DNA of 64,000 bases, taken from NCBI GenBank assembly GCA_048267305.1, contig JBLWXT010000020.1, positions 6,746 through 70,745 on the forward strand, in the 5' to 3' direction. Below, one piece after another: positions 42,412-50,356 of the stretch. The stretch is from Owenweeksia sp048267305. Lineage in GTDB: Bacteria; Bacteroidota; Bacteroidia; Flavobacteriales; Schleiferiaceae. Positions within the stretch are counted from its first letter, which is position 1. Each line of letters begins with the position of its first letter. The notes under the pieces are model-generated. The model was not told the origin of the DNA and ran no database searches. It was given only the letters and a program-made list of their open reading frames with translations. The translations under genes and the position numbers were made by a program.

Positions 42412-42421
42412 ACATGGAATT

Positions 42422-42898
42422 ATGAAAACAGCCATCGGAATTAAAGACACCAATCGAGAGGCAGTGGCCACTGAGCTGACCAAATTATTGGCAGACGAAA
42501 ATGTACTTTATATCAAAACAAAAAATGCGCACTGGAACATTGAAGGAGCGGATTTTTATGATAAACACAAATTTTTTGAAACCCAATTTGGGCAGTTGGA
42601 TGAAATGATAGACAGCGTTGCGGAGCGCATTCGCGCCATAGGTCATTATGCGCCTGCCACCTTAAAATCATATTTGAGTTTAACGCACCTTTCAGAATCT
42701 ACTGAGGCGAAAAATAACAGCGAGGGATTTATTAAAGAACTACTGGAAGATCATGAAAGCATAATCATTTTTTTACGGGAAAACATAAAACCCTTTGCAG
42801 ATGAATTTCACGATCAGGGCTCCAGTGACTTCATAACGGGCCTTATGAAAACTCATGAACAAATGGCTTGGTTCTTACGCTCACACCTAAGTAAATAA
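42422..42898 (+). CDS. dps: Dps family ferritin-like DNA-protection protein
   Basis: A 158-residue Dps. Ferroxidase-site residues are in TKNAHWNIEGADFYDKHKFF (His and the downstream Asp/Glu) and QLDEMIDSVAERIRAIG. The C-terminal MKTHEQMAWFLRSHLS is typical. It stores iron using peroxide and shields DNA. It starts 10 bp after the HPF gene and is followed by a strong terminator. Confidence 0.92.
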   Translation: MKTAIGIKDTNREAVATELTKLLADENVLYIKTKNAHWNIEGADFYDKHKFFETQFGQLDEMIDSVAERIRAIGHYAPATLKSYLSLTHLSESTEAKNNSEGFIKELLEDHESIIIFLRENIKPFADEFHDQGSSDFITGLMKTHEQMAWFLRSHLSK

Positions 42899-42908
42899 GG
42901 TTATCAAT

Positions 42909-42937
42909 CCCCGGCACTATCAGTGCCGGGGAGTTTT
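42909..42937 (+). terminator. Intrinsic terminator after dps
   Basis: CCCCGGCACT (42909-42918) and AGTGCCGGGG (42922-42931) form a GC-rich 10-bp stem with a 3-base loop, followed by AGTTTT. Confidence 0.88.
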
Positions 42938-43049
42938 GGAAATAGAATATGTACCCTGATCATTAAAAACGCTTTAGCCACTGCGCGGTATTGGTTTAGA
43001 GGATGCCCAAAATCTTTAGAGTAGGTATTAATACAAAAAGGAGATGATT

Positions 43050-43676
43050 ATGACTGGCAGTTTTTTTAAGACAATTAAAAGTTCCATCAGGCATTGGTAT
43101 ATACCGTTGTTGGTGGGGGTTATTTTTATCGGGATAGGAATTTACACCTTTATGTCGCCTTTGGAGTCATATCTGGCTCTGGCACTGCTTTTTACCATTT
43201 CCTTTTTGGTTTCAGGGCTGGCCGAAATTATTTTCTCCATATCCAACCGCAGGGAAATCGACAATTGGGGGTGGACATTGATTTTTGGCCTGTTAACTTT
43301 TATTCTGGGAGTGCTTCTTCTGCTAAATCCCGCCATATCATTAATCACCTTGACTTTTTATGTTGGGTTTCTTCTTCTTTTTCGCTCGGTGGGAGGAATA
43401 AGTTATGCCATTGAATTGAAAAACTATGGTATTTTGAACTGGGGATATCTAATGACAATTGGGATACTAGGAGTGTTGTTTTCCTTTTTCTTGATCTGGA
43501 ATCCACTGTTTGCCGGGATGACTCTTGTGTTTTGGACAGGTATGGCTTTTATTTCTGCAGGAGTGTTTAGCATATATCTTTCTTTACAATTAAGAAAATT
43601 GAAGTCAATCCCCAGTAAGCTAAGAAGTAAGTATGATGCCATAAATGAGGAAATTAAGAATGAATTAAGCCTATAA
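43050..43676 (+). CDS. HdeD/DUF308-like membrane protein
   Basis: 208 residues, six membrane helices in pairs, of the HdeD acid-resistance family (IPLLVGVIFIGIGIYTFMSP; repeated GVLLLLNP and WNPLFAG turns). The ATG at 43050 is chosen because AAAAAGGAG ends six bases before it, while an ATG at 43044 abuts the Shine-Dalgarno-like run. That A/G-rich run is itself unusual for this phylum. Helical C-terminal tail of about 35 charged residues. Confidence 0.8.
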   Translation: MTGSFFKTIKSSIRHWYIPLLVGVIFIGIGIYTFMSPLESYLALALLFTISFLVSGLAEIIFSISNRREIDNWGWTLIFGLLTFILGVLLLLNPAISLITLTFYVGFLLLFRSVGGISYAIELKNYGILNWGYLMTIGILGVLFSFFLIWNPLFAGMTLVFWTGMAFISAGVFSIYLSLQLRKLKSIPSKLRSKYDAINEEIKNELSL

Positions 43677-43921
43677 TTGGTTTTACTGCAAACACGGTTT
43701 ATGTAAAATCACATTTCCAGTGGGAAATAGATTTTAATGAATTAGGATAGAGCTATTTGCTATAAAATCCACTTAGCTAACCCGGCTTCCCTTGTAGATG
43801 TCATTCCCAATGAATAGTTTTGAAGAGGCAGTATTTTGAGTTTATATAAACCTGATACACTGCCTTTTTTTAGTGGTATGGATAATTGGCGGTACTCGGC
43901 AGCCATAAAAGCCATCATCTT

Positions 43922-43929
43922 TATCTTTA
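43922..43929 (+). promoter_or_regulatory. -7-like element TATCTTTA
   Basis: One base off TAnnTTTG. It lies 19 bases before the ATG at 43949 and is conserved in the truncated copy at 39052-39059. No TGAC palindrome is found at the 29.5-bp position, so this regulator gene is not in its own regulon by that rule. Confidence 0.45.
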
Positions 43930-43948
43930 CCCCCCTCAAAACCTATCA

Positions 43949-44590
43949 ATGGATATCACTTACATACAAACTCACCTTTCACATTTATTTGAACCGGAGC
44001 TTATCGCTGAAATCAGCCGTGAGGGAACTCAGGGCTTTTTTAAGGCAGGCGATGAAATACTGGATATTGGCCAGACCATTCATCATTTTCCATTGGTAAT
44101 TAATGGTTCGCTAAAGGTGATGACCGAAAATGAAGAAGGGCAGGAGCTGCTGCTGTATTACCTGGAGATGGGCGATACCTGCGCCATGACACTGCAATGC
44201 TGCCTTAATGATACCAAAAGCAAAATACGTGTAGTGGCGGAAGATGACACTGAGGTGGTGTTAATTCCAATTAAAAGGATGGAGGAGTGGATAGTGAAAT
44301 ATGCCAGCTGGCGGAGATTTATTTTTAACTCTTACCACGAGCGCCTCAACGAAATGTTAGATGCCATTGATAATCTCGCGTTTCAGAACCTGGAAGATCG
44401 CCTTTATAAATATCTAAAAGACAAGGCCATGATTAATGGCTCTGCTGAGGTAAAAACCACCCATCGCGAAATAGCCGCAGAACTAAATACGGCCCGGGTT
44501 GTAATCAGCCGACTTATGAAAAAGTTGGAGCAACAAGGCAAAATCAGTAACGATAGAAATTGTATTCGGGTAACTGAATTTGTAGGTTAG
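43949..44590 (+). CDS. Crp-family regulator with Cys motif, proposed controller of the sulfur island
   Basis: A 213-residue regulator. The cyclic-nucleotide-like fold spans about 10-120. The wing region has MGDTCAMTLQCCLND with Cys78, Cys84 and Cys85, a possible thiol or persulfide sensor. The recognition helix TARVVISRLMKKLE has Arg183 and Arg188 at the positions of Crp Arg180 and Arg185, but Val184 in place of Glu181. The start is the ATG at 43949; a TTG frame at 43886 is rejected. The TSUP exporter gene follows by 56 bp with its own GTNAC-type operator between them. Confidence 0.9.
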   Translation: MDITYIQTHLSHLFEPELIAEISREGTQGFFKAGDEILDIGQTIHHFPLVINGSLKVMTENEEGQELLLYYLEMGDTCAMTLQCCLNDTKSKIRVVAEDDTEVVLIPIKRMEEWIVKYASWRRFIFNSYHERLNEMLDAIDNLAFQNLEDRLYKYLKDKAMINGSAEVKTTHREIAAELNTARVVISRLMKKLEQQGKISNDRNCIRVTEFVG

Positions 44591-44598
44591 CTAAGATT

Positions 44599-44642
44599 GT
44601 GACCTATGTTACATTTTACCCCAACACCTTTAGTGACCTTTG
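44599..44642 (+). promoter_or_regulatory. GTNAC-type operator and -7 element for the TSUP gene
   Basis: GTGACCTATGTTAC (44599-44612) is followed by GACCTTTG (44635-44642). Centre to -7 is exactly 29.5 bp. The -7 ends four bases before the ATG at 44647, so the mRNA would be leaderless or nearly so. Confidence 0.75.
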
Positions 44643-44646
44643 ACCC

Positions 44647-45438
44647 ATGGAAATAATTGGATTTGCCCTTGCTGTGGTAATGGGCTTTACTTTAGGTCTT
44701 TTAGGAGGTGGAGGCTCTATCCTCACCGTTCCTATTTTGGTATATGTGCTGGGTGTTGATCCTGTGCTGGGTACGGCCTATTCGCTATTTGTAGTGGGCT
44801 CCTCAGCCGTAATTGGTGGCTGGCGCAAGCATGTACAGGGTTTAGTAGAATGGAAAACCGGTTTGTTGTTTGCCGCCCCGGCACTGGTGGCGGTGTTTCT
44901 CACGCGTTACTATTTGGTTCCGGCTATACCGGAGGAACTGTTTGCCATCGGTAATTTCCATTTTACCAAGAGTATTGCCATTATGAGCTTTTTTGGGGTA
45001 GTGATGCTTATTGCCTCTTACTCCATGATAAAAACCCGCAAGGAGAAGGAGGGTAGTGGCCCCAAACCATTTAACCTGCCCCTAATATTACTGGAAGGTT
45101 TGGTGGTAGGTACCATTACCGGTTTGGTAGGTGCAGGCGGTGGCTTCCTTATAGTTCCCGCACTTGTTTTGTTGGTGGGCATGCCCATCAAAAAAGCCGT
45201 GGGCACTTCGCTAATTATTATTGCCATTAAAAGTCTCATTGGATTTCTTGGAGATATAGGCTCAGGGCAACCTATTGACTGGCCCTTCTTGTTAATGTTT
45301 ACTGCATTTTCCATTGTTGGGATGTTTATCGGGATTTACGCTACACGCTTTGTAGCACCCACTAAACTCAAAAAAGGCTTTGGCTGGTTTGTACTGATAA
45401 TGGGTGTGTTTATTATTATTAAAGAGTTGTTGTTTTAA
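44647..45438 (+). CDS. TSUP (TauE/SafE) family sulfite/sulfur anion exporter
   Basis: A 263-residue membrane protein with about eight helices. The two TSUP half-motifs are LGLLGGGGSILTVPILVYVLG near the start and GLVGAGGGFLIVPALVLLVG at about 160-180. The family moves sulfite, thiosulfate or organosulfur anions. It sits under a GTNAC-type operator and next to a persulfide dioxygenase-rhodanese gene, so export of sulfite or thiosulfate made from persulfide oxidation is likely. Confidence 0.9.
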   Translation: MEIIGFALAVVMGFTLGLLGGGGSILTVPILVYVLGVDPVLGTAYSLFVVGSSAVIGGWRKHVQGLVEWKTGLLFAAPALVAVFLTRYYLVPAIPEELFAIGNFHFTKSIAIMSFFGVVMLIASYSMIKTRKEKEGSGPKPFNLPLILLEGLVVGTITGLVGAGGGFLIVPALVLLVGMPIKKAVGTSLIIIAIKSLIGFLGDIGSGQPIDWPFLLMFTAFSIVGMFIGIYATRFVAPTKLKKGFGWFVLIMGVFIIIKELLF

Positions 45439-45490
45439 ACTCACCCTTCCCGTTTTATCCAATCTCATAGTACAGTGGACTGATATGTAT

Positions 45491-45525
45491 ATGGCTTAGG
45501 CCTTAGCCATGCATCATGGGTTTTT
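45491..45525 (+). terminator. Palindromic hairpin and T-run after the TSUP gene
   Basis: The 20-base near-palindrome at 45491-45510 (arms ATGGCT and AGCCAT, GGCC centre) is followed ten bases later by TTTTT. A moderate terminator candidate. Confidence 0.5.
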
Positions 45526-45571
45526 ATACCACCTGTTTGGTAACATAAGTAACGCACCCAGGCTGTTTTGA

Positions 45572-45615
45572 GTGACAAAAGTCACACACTGTGTTTGCCA
45601 TAAGTAAGACATTTG
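45572..45615 (+). promoter_or_regulatory. GTGAC-N4-GTCAC operator and -7 element for the CstB-like gene
   Basis: The perfect palindrome GTGACAAAAGTCAC (45572-45585) is followed by GACATTTG (45608-45615); spacing exactly 29.5 bp. A further direct pair GTAACATAAGTAAC lies upstream at 45539. Confidence 0.82.
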
Positions 45616-45641
45616 TATCATCAAATTAAAACATAGGAATT

Positions 45642-47063
45642 ATGAAAATAGAACAGATATATACAGGATGTTTGGCGCATGGAGCGTACTACATCGAATC
45701 GAATGGTGAGGCGGCAATTATTGATCCCTTAAGGGAAGTACAACCTTACATTGATTTGGCGGAAAGCCGTGGGGCTAAAATCAAATACATTTTTGAAACA
45801 CATTTTCATGCCGATTTTGTGAGTGGTCATGTTGATTTGTCTAAAAGAACTGGAGCTCCCATAGTTTATGGGCCAACCACTATGGAAACTGGTTTTGAAA
45901 AGCTTGTGGGCAAGGATGGGCAAATTTTTGAATTGGGAGATGTGAAGATAAAGTTGCTACACACGCCCGGTCATACAATGGAGAGCAGTTGCTACCTCTT
46001 GTTTGATGAAAACGGAAAAGAGCACTCCATTTACACCGGTGATACACTGTTTATCGGTGATGTAGGTCGTCCTGACCTTGCACAAAAGGTAATAGCTGAT
46101 CTTACTCAGGATAAACTGGCGGGCTATCTATATGATTCTCTTCGCAACAAAATAATGCCGTTGCCGGATCACATAATTGTTTATCCCGGACACGGTGCAG
46201 GTTCTGCCTGTGGTAAGATGATGAGCAACGAAACCTCGGATACCTTGGGCAAACAAAAGGAAACAAACTATGCCCTTAATCCTAAAATGAATAAAGAGGA
46301 GTTTAAAGCCGCTATATTGGAGGGATTAACTCATCCTCCGGGATATTTTCCTCAAAATGTAATGTTGAACATTAAGGGGTACACCGGTATTGATGAGGTT
46401 TTGGAAAGAGGCGCTAAGGCCCTTTCTCCTAAAGAGTTTGAAGCTGCGGCAAATGCTACCGATGCCCTGCTTTTGGATACACGTAAGGCGCAGGTGTTTA
46501 ATAAGGGATTTGTCCCCAACTCTGTAAACATTGATATAGACGGAAGCTTTGCCACCTGGGTGGGAACGCTGGTGCCATCGGTAGAGCAGCCCATATTGGT
46601 AATTGCCGAAGATGGTCGCCTGGATGAAGTGCTTACACGCCTGGCAAGAGTAGGTTTTGATAATGTTCTTGGCCATCTTGAAGGTGGAATGGAAGCCTGG
46701 AAAAAAGCGGGATTTGAACTCGATACTATCCAATCTATAAGCGCAGATGAGCTGGCAGAAAAGCAGAAGAAGGAAACACTGAATATACTGGATGTACGCA
46801 AGAAAAGTGAGTATGATAGTGAGCATGTGGAAGGTGCTATTAACGGACCACTCGATTATCTAAATAAGAGTATGTTGTTGGTAGATAAAAACAAGCCTTA
46901 CTACGTACACTGTAAAAGTGGTTACCGTTCTATGGCGTTTGTTTCAGCACTCAGGGCAAGGGGTTATAAAAACCTTATAGATATAGCTGGAGGTTTTGAT
47001 GCTCTTAAGAAAAGTGGGCAGTTTGAAATCACAGAATATGTGGCTCCTACTACCATGTTGTAG
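45642..47063 (+). CDS. CstB-like persulfide dioxygenase-rhodanese fusion
   Basis: 473 residues in three domains. Residues 1-240 are a metallo-beta-lactamase domain of the ETHE1 type with THFHADFVSGH (His54, His56, Asp58), His111 and Asp134; a single non-heme iron site is expected. Residues about 265-365 are a rhodanese-like domain without an active Cys (LVIAEDGRLDEV). Residues about 375-473 are an active rhodanese with CKSGYRS (Cys424). This is the layout of staphylococcal CstB, which oxidises persulfides to sulfite and makes thiosulfate. It fits with the exporter upstream and the rhodanese downstream. Confidence 0.92.
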   Translation: MKIEQIYTGCLAHGAYYIESNGEAAIIDPLREVQPYIDLAESRGAKIKYIFETHFHADFVSGHVDLSKRTGAPIVYGPTTMETGFEKLVGKDGQIFELGDVKIKLLHTPGHTMESSCYLLFDENGKEHSIYTGDTLFIGDVGRPDLAQKVIADLTQDKLAGYLYDSLRNKIMPLPDHIIVYPGHGAGSACGKMMSNETSDTLGKQKETNYALNPKMNKEEFKAAILEGLTHPPGYFPQNVMLNIKGYTGIDEVLERGAKALSPKEFEAAANATDALLLDTRKAQVFNKGFVPNSVNIDIDGSFATWVGTLVPSVEQPILVIAEDGRLDEVLTRLARVGFDNVLGHLEGGMEAWKKAGFELDTIQSISADELAEKQKKETLNILDVRKKSEYDSEHVEGAINGPLDYLNKSMLLVDKNKPYYVHCKSGYRSMAFVSALRARGYKNLIDIAGGFDALKKSGQFEITEYVAPTTML

Positions 47064-47102
47064 AATATTTAGTTAGGGGCATTTTATATGCCCATTTGAA
47101 AG

Positions 47103-47138
47103 TCTCTCGGGGGAGTGGGTTCCCCGGGAGATTTTTTT
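47103..47138 (+). terminator. Intrinsic terminator after the CstB-like gene
   Basis: TCTCTCGGGG (47103-47112) pairs with CCCCGGGAGA (47122-47131) apart from one internal mismatch, followed by seven T. A smaller GGGCA/TGCCC hairpin precedes it. Confidence 0.85.
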
Positions 47139-47149
47139 GCTTTAGCATA

Positions 47150-47247
47150 GGTTGAAACCCAGTGGAGGGATAATTTATAATCATTTTAAAAACATCCTCG
47201 CGGCATTTCTCTTCCATTTGCATTTTATCTTTGATGAGGTTTCAACC
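47150..47247. promoter_or_regulatory. cydAB promoter with two GGTTnnAACC palindromes
   Basis: GGTTGAAACC (47150-47159) and GGTTTCAACC (47238-47247) are each palindromic and are exact complements of one another, 78 bp apart. Between them is the consensus -7 TATCTTTG (47226-47233). The second palindrome covers the expected transcription start, a repressor position. No TGAC palindrome is present. Confidence 0.6.
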
Positions 47248-47255
47248 TTATAAAA

Positions 47256-48629
47256 ATGGATGTAGAAATTCTCTCCCGACTTCAGTTTGCCTTAACTATT
47301 TCCTTTCATTATATATATCCGCCATTGAGCATTGGCCTTGGTTTGCTCATGGTTGTTTTTGAAGGGCGCTATCTCGCAACTGGGGACAAGCAGTACGAAA
47401 CCCTGGCTCGTTTCTGGACAAAAATATTCGCATTAACCTTTGGTATTGGTGTAGCCACAGGTATTGTTATGGAATTTGAGTTTGGTACCAATTGGGCCAC
47501 TTATTCACGCTATGTAGGAGATATTTTCGGTAGCGCTCTGGCTGCAGAGGGCATTTTTGCCTTTGCCCTCGAAAGTGGATTTTTAGGCGTTTTGCTCTTT
47601 GGTTGGAATAGAGTTAAGCCAATCGTGCACTTTATAGCAACCGTGGGTGTGTTTCTCGGGAGTATGTTTTCCGCTGTATGGATTGTAGTGGCCAATAGCT
47701 GGCAGCAAACACCGGCCGGTTATCATATAGTGGGAGAGGGAATGGAGGCTCGTGCAGAAATCACCGATTTCTGGGAGATGGTTTTTAATCCTTCCAGTGT
47801 AGACAGAATGCTACACGTGTGGGTAGGTGCTTTTTTGGCAGGTATCTTTTTGATTATAAGTGTACATGCCTATTATTTACTCAAGGGCCGATATGTAGAG
47901 ATTTCAAAAAAGGCAATACGTATAGGAATTATCGCGGCATGCATATTTTCGGTTTCTCAGCTTTTTATTGGTCACAGTTCAGCTGAGGGAGTGGCCGTAA
48001 ATCAACCGGCAAAACTGGCCGCTTTTGAAGGACATTTTGATTCTCTGGCTGTAGCCGATATGTATTTGTTGGGCTGGGTGGATAAGGAAAGTCAGGAAGT
48101 ATCGGGTTTAAAAGTTCCGGGTGGTTTAAGTTTTTTGATGCATCAGGATTTTGAAACAGCTGTAACCGGTCTCAATGCATTTCCTGAAGATGAGCGCCCA
48201 ACGGCCTTAAATTCCATTTTTCAGTTTTATCACCTTATGGTGATTATTGGGATGATCCTGATCGCTTTAGCCTTGTTTTCTGCCTTTCAATTAAAACGCA
48301 AAAAACTGTTTAAGCAGCGGTGGTTGCTTTGGATTTTGGTATTTGCGGCCATACTGCCACAAATTGCCAATCAGGTAGGGTGGTTTGCTACAGAAATGGG
48401 GCGGCAGCCGTGGGTGGTTTATGGCTTACTCCGTACTTCTGATGCGCTTTCTTCTGCTGTTACAGCAGACCAGGTACTTACCTCATTAATACTGTTTGCA
48501 CTGGTTTATCTACTGTTGTTCGTACTGTTTGTGTATTTGTTAAACAAAAAAATAAAGCATGGCCCCTATGATGAAGAGTTATTGGATCAGCGTACGCATA
48601 CCAAGGAACTTATTGATGAATTAACCTGA
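47256..48629 (+). CDS. cydA: Cytochrome bd oxidase subunit I
   Basis: A 457-residue quinol oxidase subunit with about nine helices. Heme ligand His18 is in ISFHYIYPPLSIGLG; GLNAFPEDERPTALN and QVGWFATEMGRQPWVVYGLLRT are typical. It is shorter than E. coli CydA, so the Q-loop is of the short type. Cytochrome bd has high oxygen affinity and resists sulfide and NO, fitting its place between persulfide genes. It is 11 bp upstream of cydB. Confidence 0.95.
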   Translation: MDVEILSRLQFALTISFHYIYPPLSIGLGLLMVVFEGRYLATGDKQYETLARFWTKIFALTFGIGVATGIVMEFEFGTNWATYSRYVGDIFGSALAAEGIFAFALESGFLGVLLFGWNRVKPIVHFIATVGVFLGSMFSAVWIVVANSWQQTPAGYHIVGEGMEARAEITDFWEMVFNPSSVDRMLHVWVGAFLAGIFLIISVHAYYLLKGRYVEISKKAIRIGIIAACIFSVSQLFIGHSSAEGVAVNQPAKLAAFEGHFDSLAVADMYLLGWVDKESQEVSGLKVPGGLSFLMHQDFETAVTGLNAFPEDERPTALNSIFQFYHLMVIIGMILIALALFSAFQLKRKKLFKQRWLLWILVFAAILPQIANQVGWFATEMGRQPWVVYGLLRTSDALSSAVTADQVLTSLILFALVYLLLFVLFVYLLNKKIKHGPYDEELLDQRTHTKELIDELT

Positions 48630-48640
48630 AGTAAAGTACT

Positions 48641-49675
48641 ATGGAGACATTTTTAGGAATTGACTATCCAACGCTTTGGTTTTTGATAGTCGGAGGTTTG
48701 TTTTCGGGTTATGCTGTATTAGATGGTTTTGATCTTGGCGCAGGCTTTTGGCAGCTCTTCTTTAAAAAAGAGGAAAGCAGGCGTGTAGCCTTAAATGCCG
48801 TTGGGCCCGTTTGGGATGGAAACGAGGTGTGGCTGGTAATAGGTGGAGGAGCCCTTTTTGCAGGCTTTCCAAAAGTATACGCTTCCTTATTTTCGGCTAT
48901 GTACTTGCCCTTTATGCTGTTTTTGATTTTTTTGATTTTCAGGGCTATCTCTATAGAGTTTAGAAGTAAGGAACCTATGCAGTGGTGGCGAAATATGTGG
49001 GATGCCAGTTATACCATTGCCAGTACAATGTTGGGATTTTTACTCGGAGTAGTGGTGGGCAATGTGCTTCAGGGCTTTAAAATGGACGAAACCGGGCAAG
49101 CTCACATTACTATGTTGGAGGCGTTAAATCCATTTGCCATTTTAGTGGGATGTACTACGGTAGCCTTGTTTGCCATGCATGGTGGTATCTATCTTACCAT
49201 GAAAACGGAGGGGCGATTATTTGCCAAGATCACCATTTTGGTGAAGAGGGCCATGATTGCCTTTATACTTCTGTTTTCTGCCAGTACTTTATATGCCATC
49301 TTATATTTCCCTCATTTGTCTGACCAGATAAATCAGTCGCCATCACTATCTGTAATTCCTTTAATTGCCTTTTTGAGTATTGCTAATATTCCACGCTTGC
49401 TTTCCAAAAGGAAGTATCGGTCGGCATTTTTGTTTTCTTCGCTGGCAACATGTATGAGTATGGTAATTGTTGCGGTAGAGCTTTATCCCACTATACTGTA
49501 TTCTTCGGGAGATCCCGCTAATAGCCTTACGGTTTACAATGCTGCTGCCTCTCAAAAGTCGCTGGGTATTATGCTTACCATGGCGGCCATTGGCGGTCCG
49601 TTGGTTATTTTTTATACCGTATTTGTATACAAAACCTTCTGGGGAAAAGTAAAACTGGATGAAACCAGTTATTAA
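48641..49675 (+). CDS. cydB: Cytochrome bd oxidase subunit II
   Basis: A 344-residue subunit with eight to nine helices; family features YAVLDGFDLGAGFWQLFF and GPVWDGNEVWLVIGGGALFAGFP-type stretches are at the N-terminus. It pairs with CydA. No small CydX gene is visible after it; the next gene is a rhodanese with its own operator. Confidence 0.95.
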   Translation: METFLGIDYPTLWFLIVGGLFSGYAVLDGFDLGAGFWQLFFKKEESRRVALNAVGPVWDGNEVWLVIGGGALFAGFPKVYASLFSAMYLPFMLFLIFLIFRAISIEFRSKEPMQWWRNMWDASYTIASTMLGFLLGVVVGNVLQGFKMDETGQAHITMLEALNPFAILVGCTTVALFAMHGGIYLTMKTEGRLFAKITILVKRAMIAFILLFSASTLYAILYFPHLSDQINQSPSLSVIPLIAFLSIANIPRLLSKRKYRSAFLFSSLATCMSMVIVAVELYPTILYSSGDPANSLTVYNAAASQKSLGIMLTMAAIGGPLVIFYTVFVYKTFWGKVKLDETSY

Positions 49676-49715
49676 CGTTGGAAAACGAGCAGCGAATTTT
49701 GCTGCTTCCTGCTTT

Positions 49716-49759
49716 GTAACTCAGGTTACCATCGTTAGCGGTCAGCTCATTTACCTTTG
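49716..49759 (+). promoter_or_regulatory. GTNAC-type operator and consensus -7 element for the rhodanese gene
   Basis: GTAACTCAGGTTAC (49716-49729) is a perfect palindrome. TACCTTTG starts at 49752, exactly 29.5 bp from its centre. The position usually occupied by G in TGAC is A on both sides here. Confidence 0.78.
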
Positions 49760-49785
49760 TGGTATTAAATTTTAAAACAGAAAAA

Positions 49786-50100
49786 ATGGGATTATTTGGA
49801 AACATATTTAGTGGTGGCGGAAACCCTAAAATTCAAGAAATGTTAAGTAGTGGAGCGGAAGTAATTGATGTACGTACACCAGCTGAGTTTCAGGGTGGGC
49901 ATGTGCCGGGCTCTAAAAACATTCCTCTAAACCTTATTAGCAATAGGGTGCAAGAAATAAAGGCACTTAAAAAACCTGTGGTACTATGTTGTGCCTCGGG
50001 AGGAAGAAGCGGCCAGGCTACAGCCATGTTAAAGCAACAGGGTATTGAATGTGAGAATGGTGGTGGATGGACACAGGTAAACGCCTTGGTAACAAGTTAG
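49786..50100 (+). CDS. Single-domain rhodanese sulfurtransferase
   Basis: A 104-residue rhodanese: EVIDVRTPAEFQGGHVPGS (about 27-45) and the active-site loop VVLCCASGGRSGQA with catalytic Cys (CASGGRS). No signal peptide, so it is cytoplasmic. It moves sulfane sulfur, probably as part of persulfide handling with the CstB-like enzyme. It is followed at once by two small membrane protein genes. An upstream frame extension (49759) is rejected in favour of the ATG. Confidence 0.9.
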   Translation: MGLFGNIFSGGGNPKIQEMLSSGAEVIDVRTPAEFQGGHVPGSKNIPLNLISNRVQEIKALKKPVVLCCASGGRSGQATAMLKQQGIECENGGGWTQVNALVTS

Positions 50101-50104
50101 TATT

Positions 50105-50356
50105 TTGAGTGATTTTATAAGTAGAATAAAACAACCATGGGGAGCCATGCGCATATTGCGTATGGCTCTTGCTTTGGTAATAATGTATGATGCCTTTAAA
50201 GGCGAAACATGGTGGCTGATGGCTGTAGGCGGATTGTTTGCTTATCAGGCTTTAGCCAACATAGGTTGTGCCGGAGGCAATTGTACTGTCCCAACAAACG
50301 ATAGTACTACTGCTGCTCAGTCAGATATTGATATAGATTATGAAGAGGTAAAATGA
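50105..50356 (+). CDS. Small DUF2892/YgaP-like membrane protein with Cys pair
   Basis: About 83 residues from a TTG at 50105; no ATG precedes the amphipathic start (SRIKQPWGAMRILR), and an internal ATG at 50147 is the alternative. Two membrane helices follow. The segment ANIGCAGGNCTVP carries a Cys pair. The acidic tail ends DYEEVK. It resembles the membrane part of YgaP-type rhodaneses, here as a separate gene after the rhodanese, so it may anchor it or relay sulfur. Its stop overlaps the next start. Confidence 0.65.
   Translation: MSDFISRIKQPWGAMRILRMALALVIMYDAFKGETWWLMAVGGLFAYQALANIGCAGGNCTVPTNDSTTAAQSDIDIDYEEVK

Noticed and set aside
43886..43948. Extended start (TTG at 43886) for the Crp-type gene
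   Set aside because: The ATG at 43949 follows a -7-like element, gives the usual start of the family and is conserved in the truncated copy at 39078.
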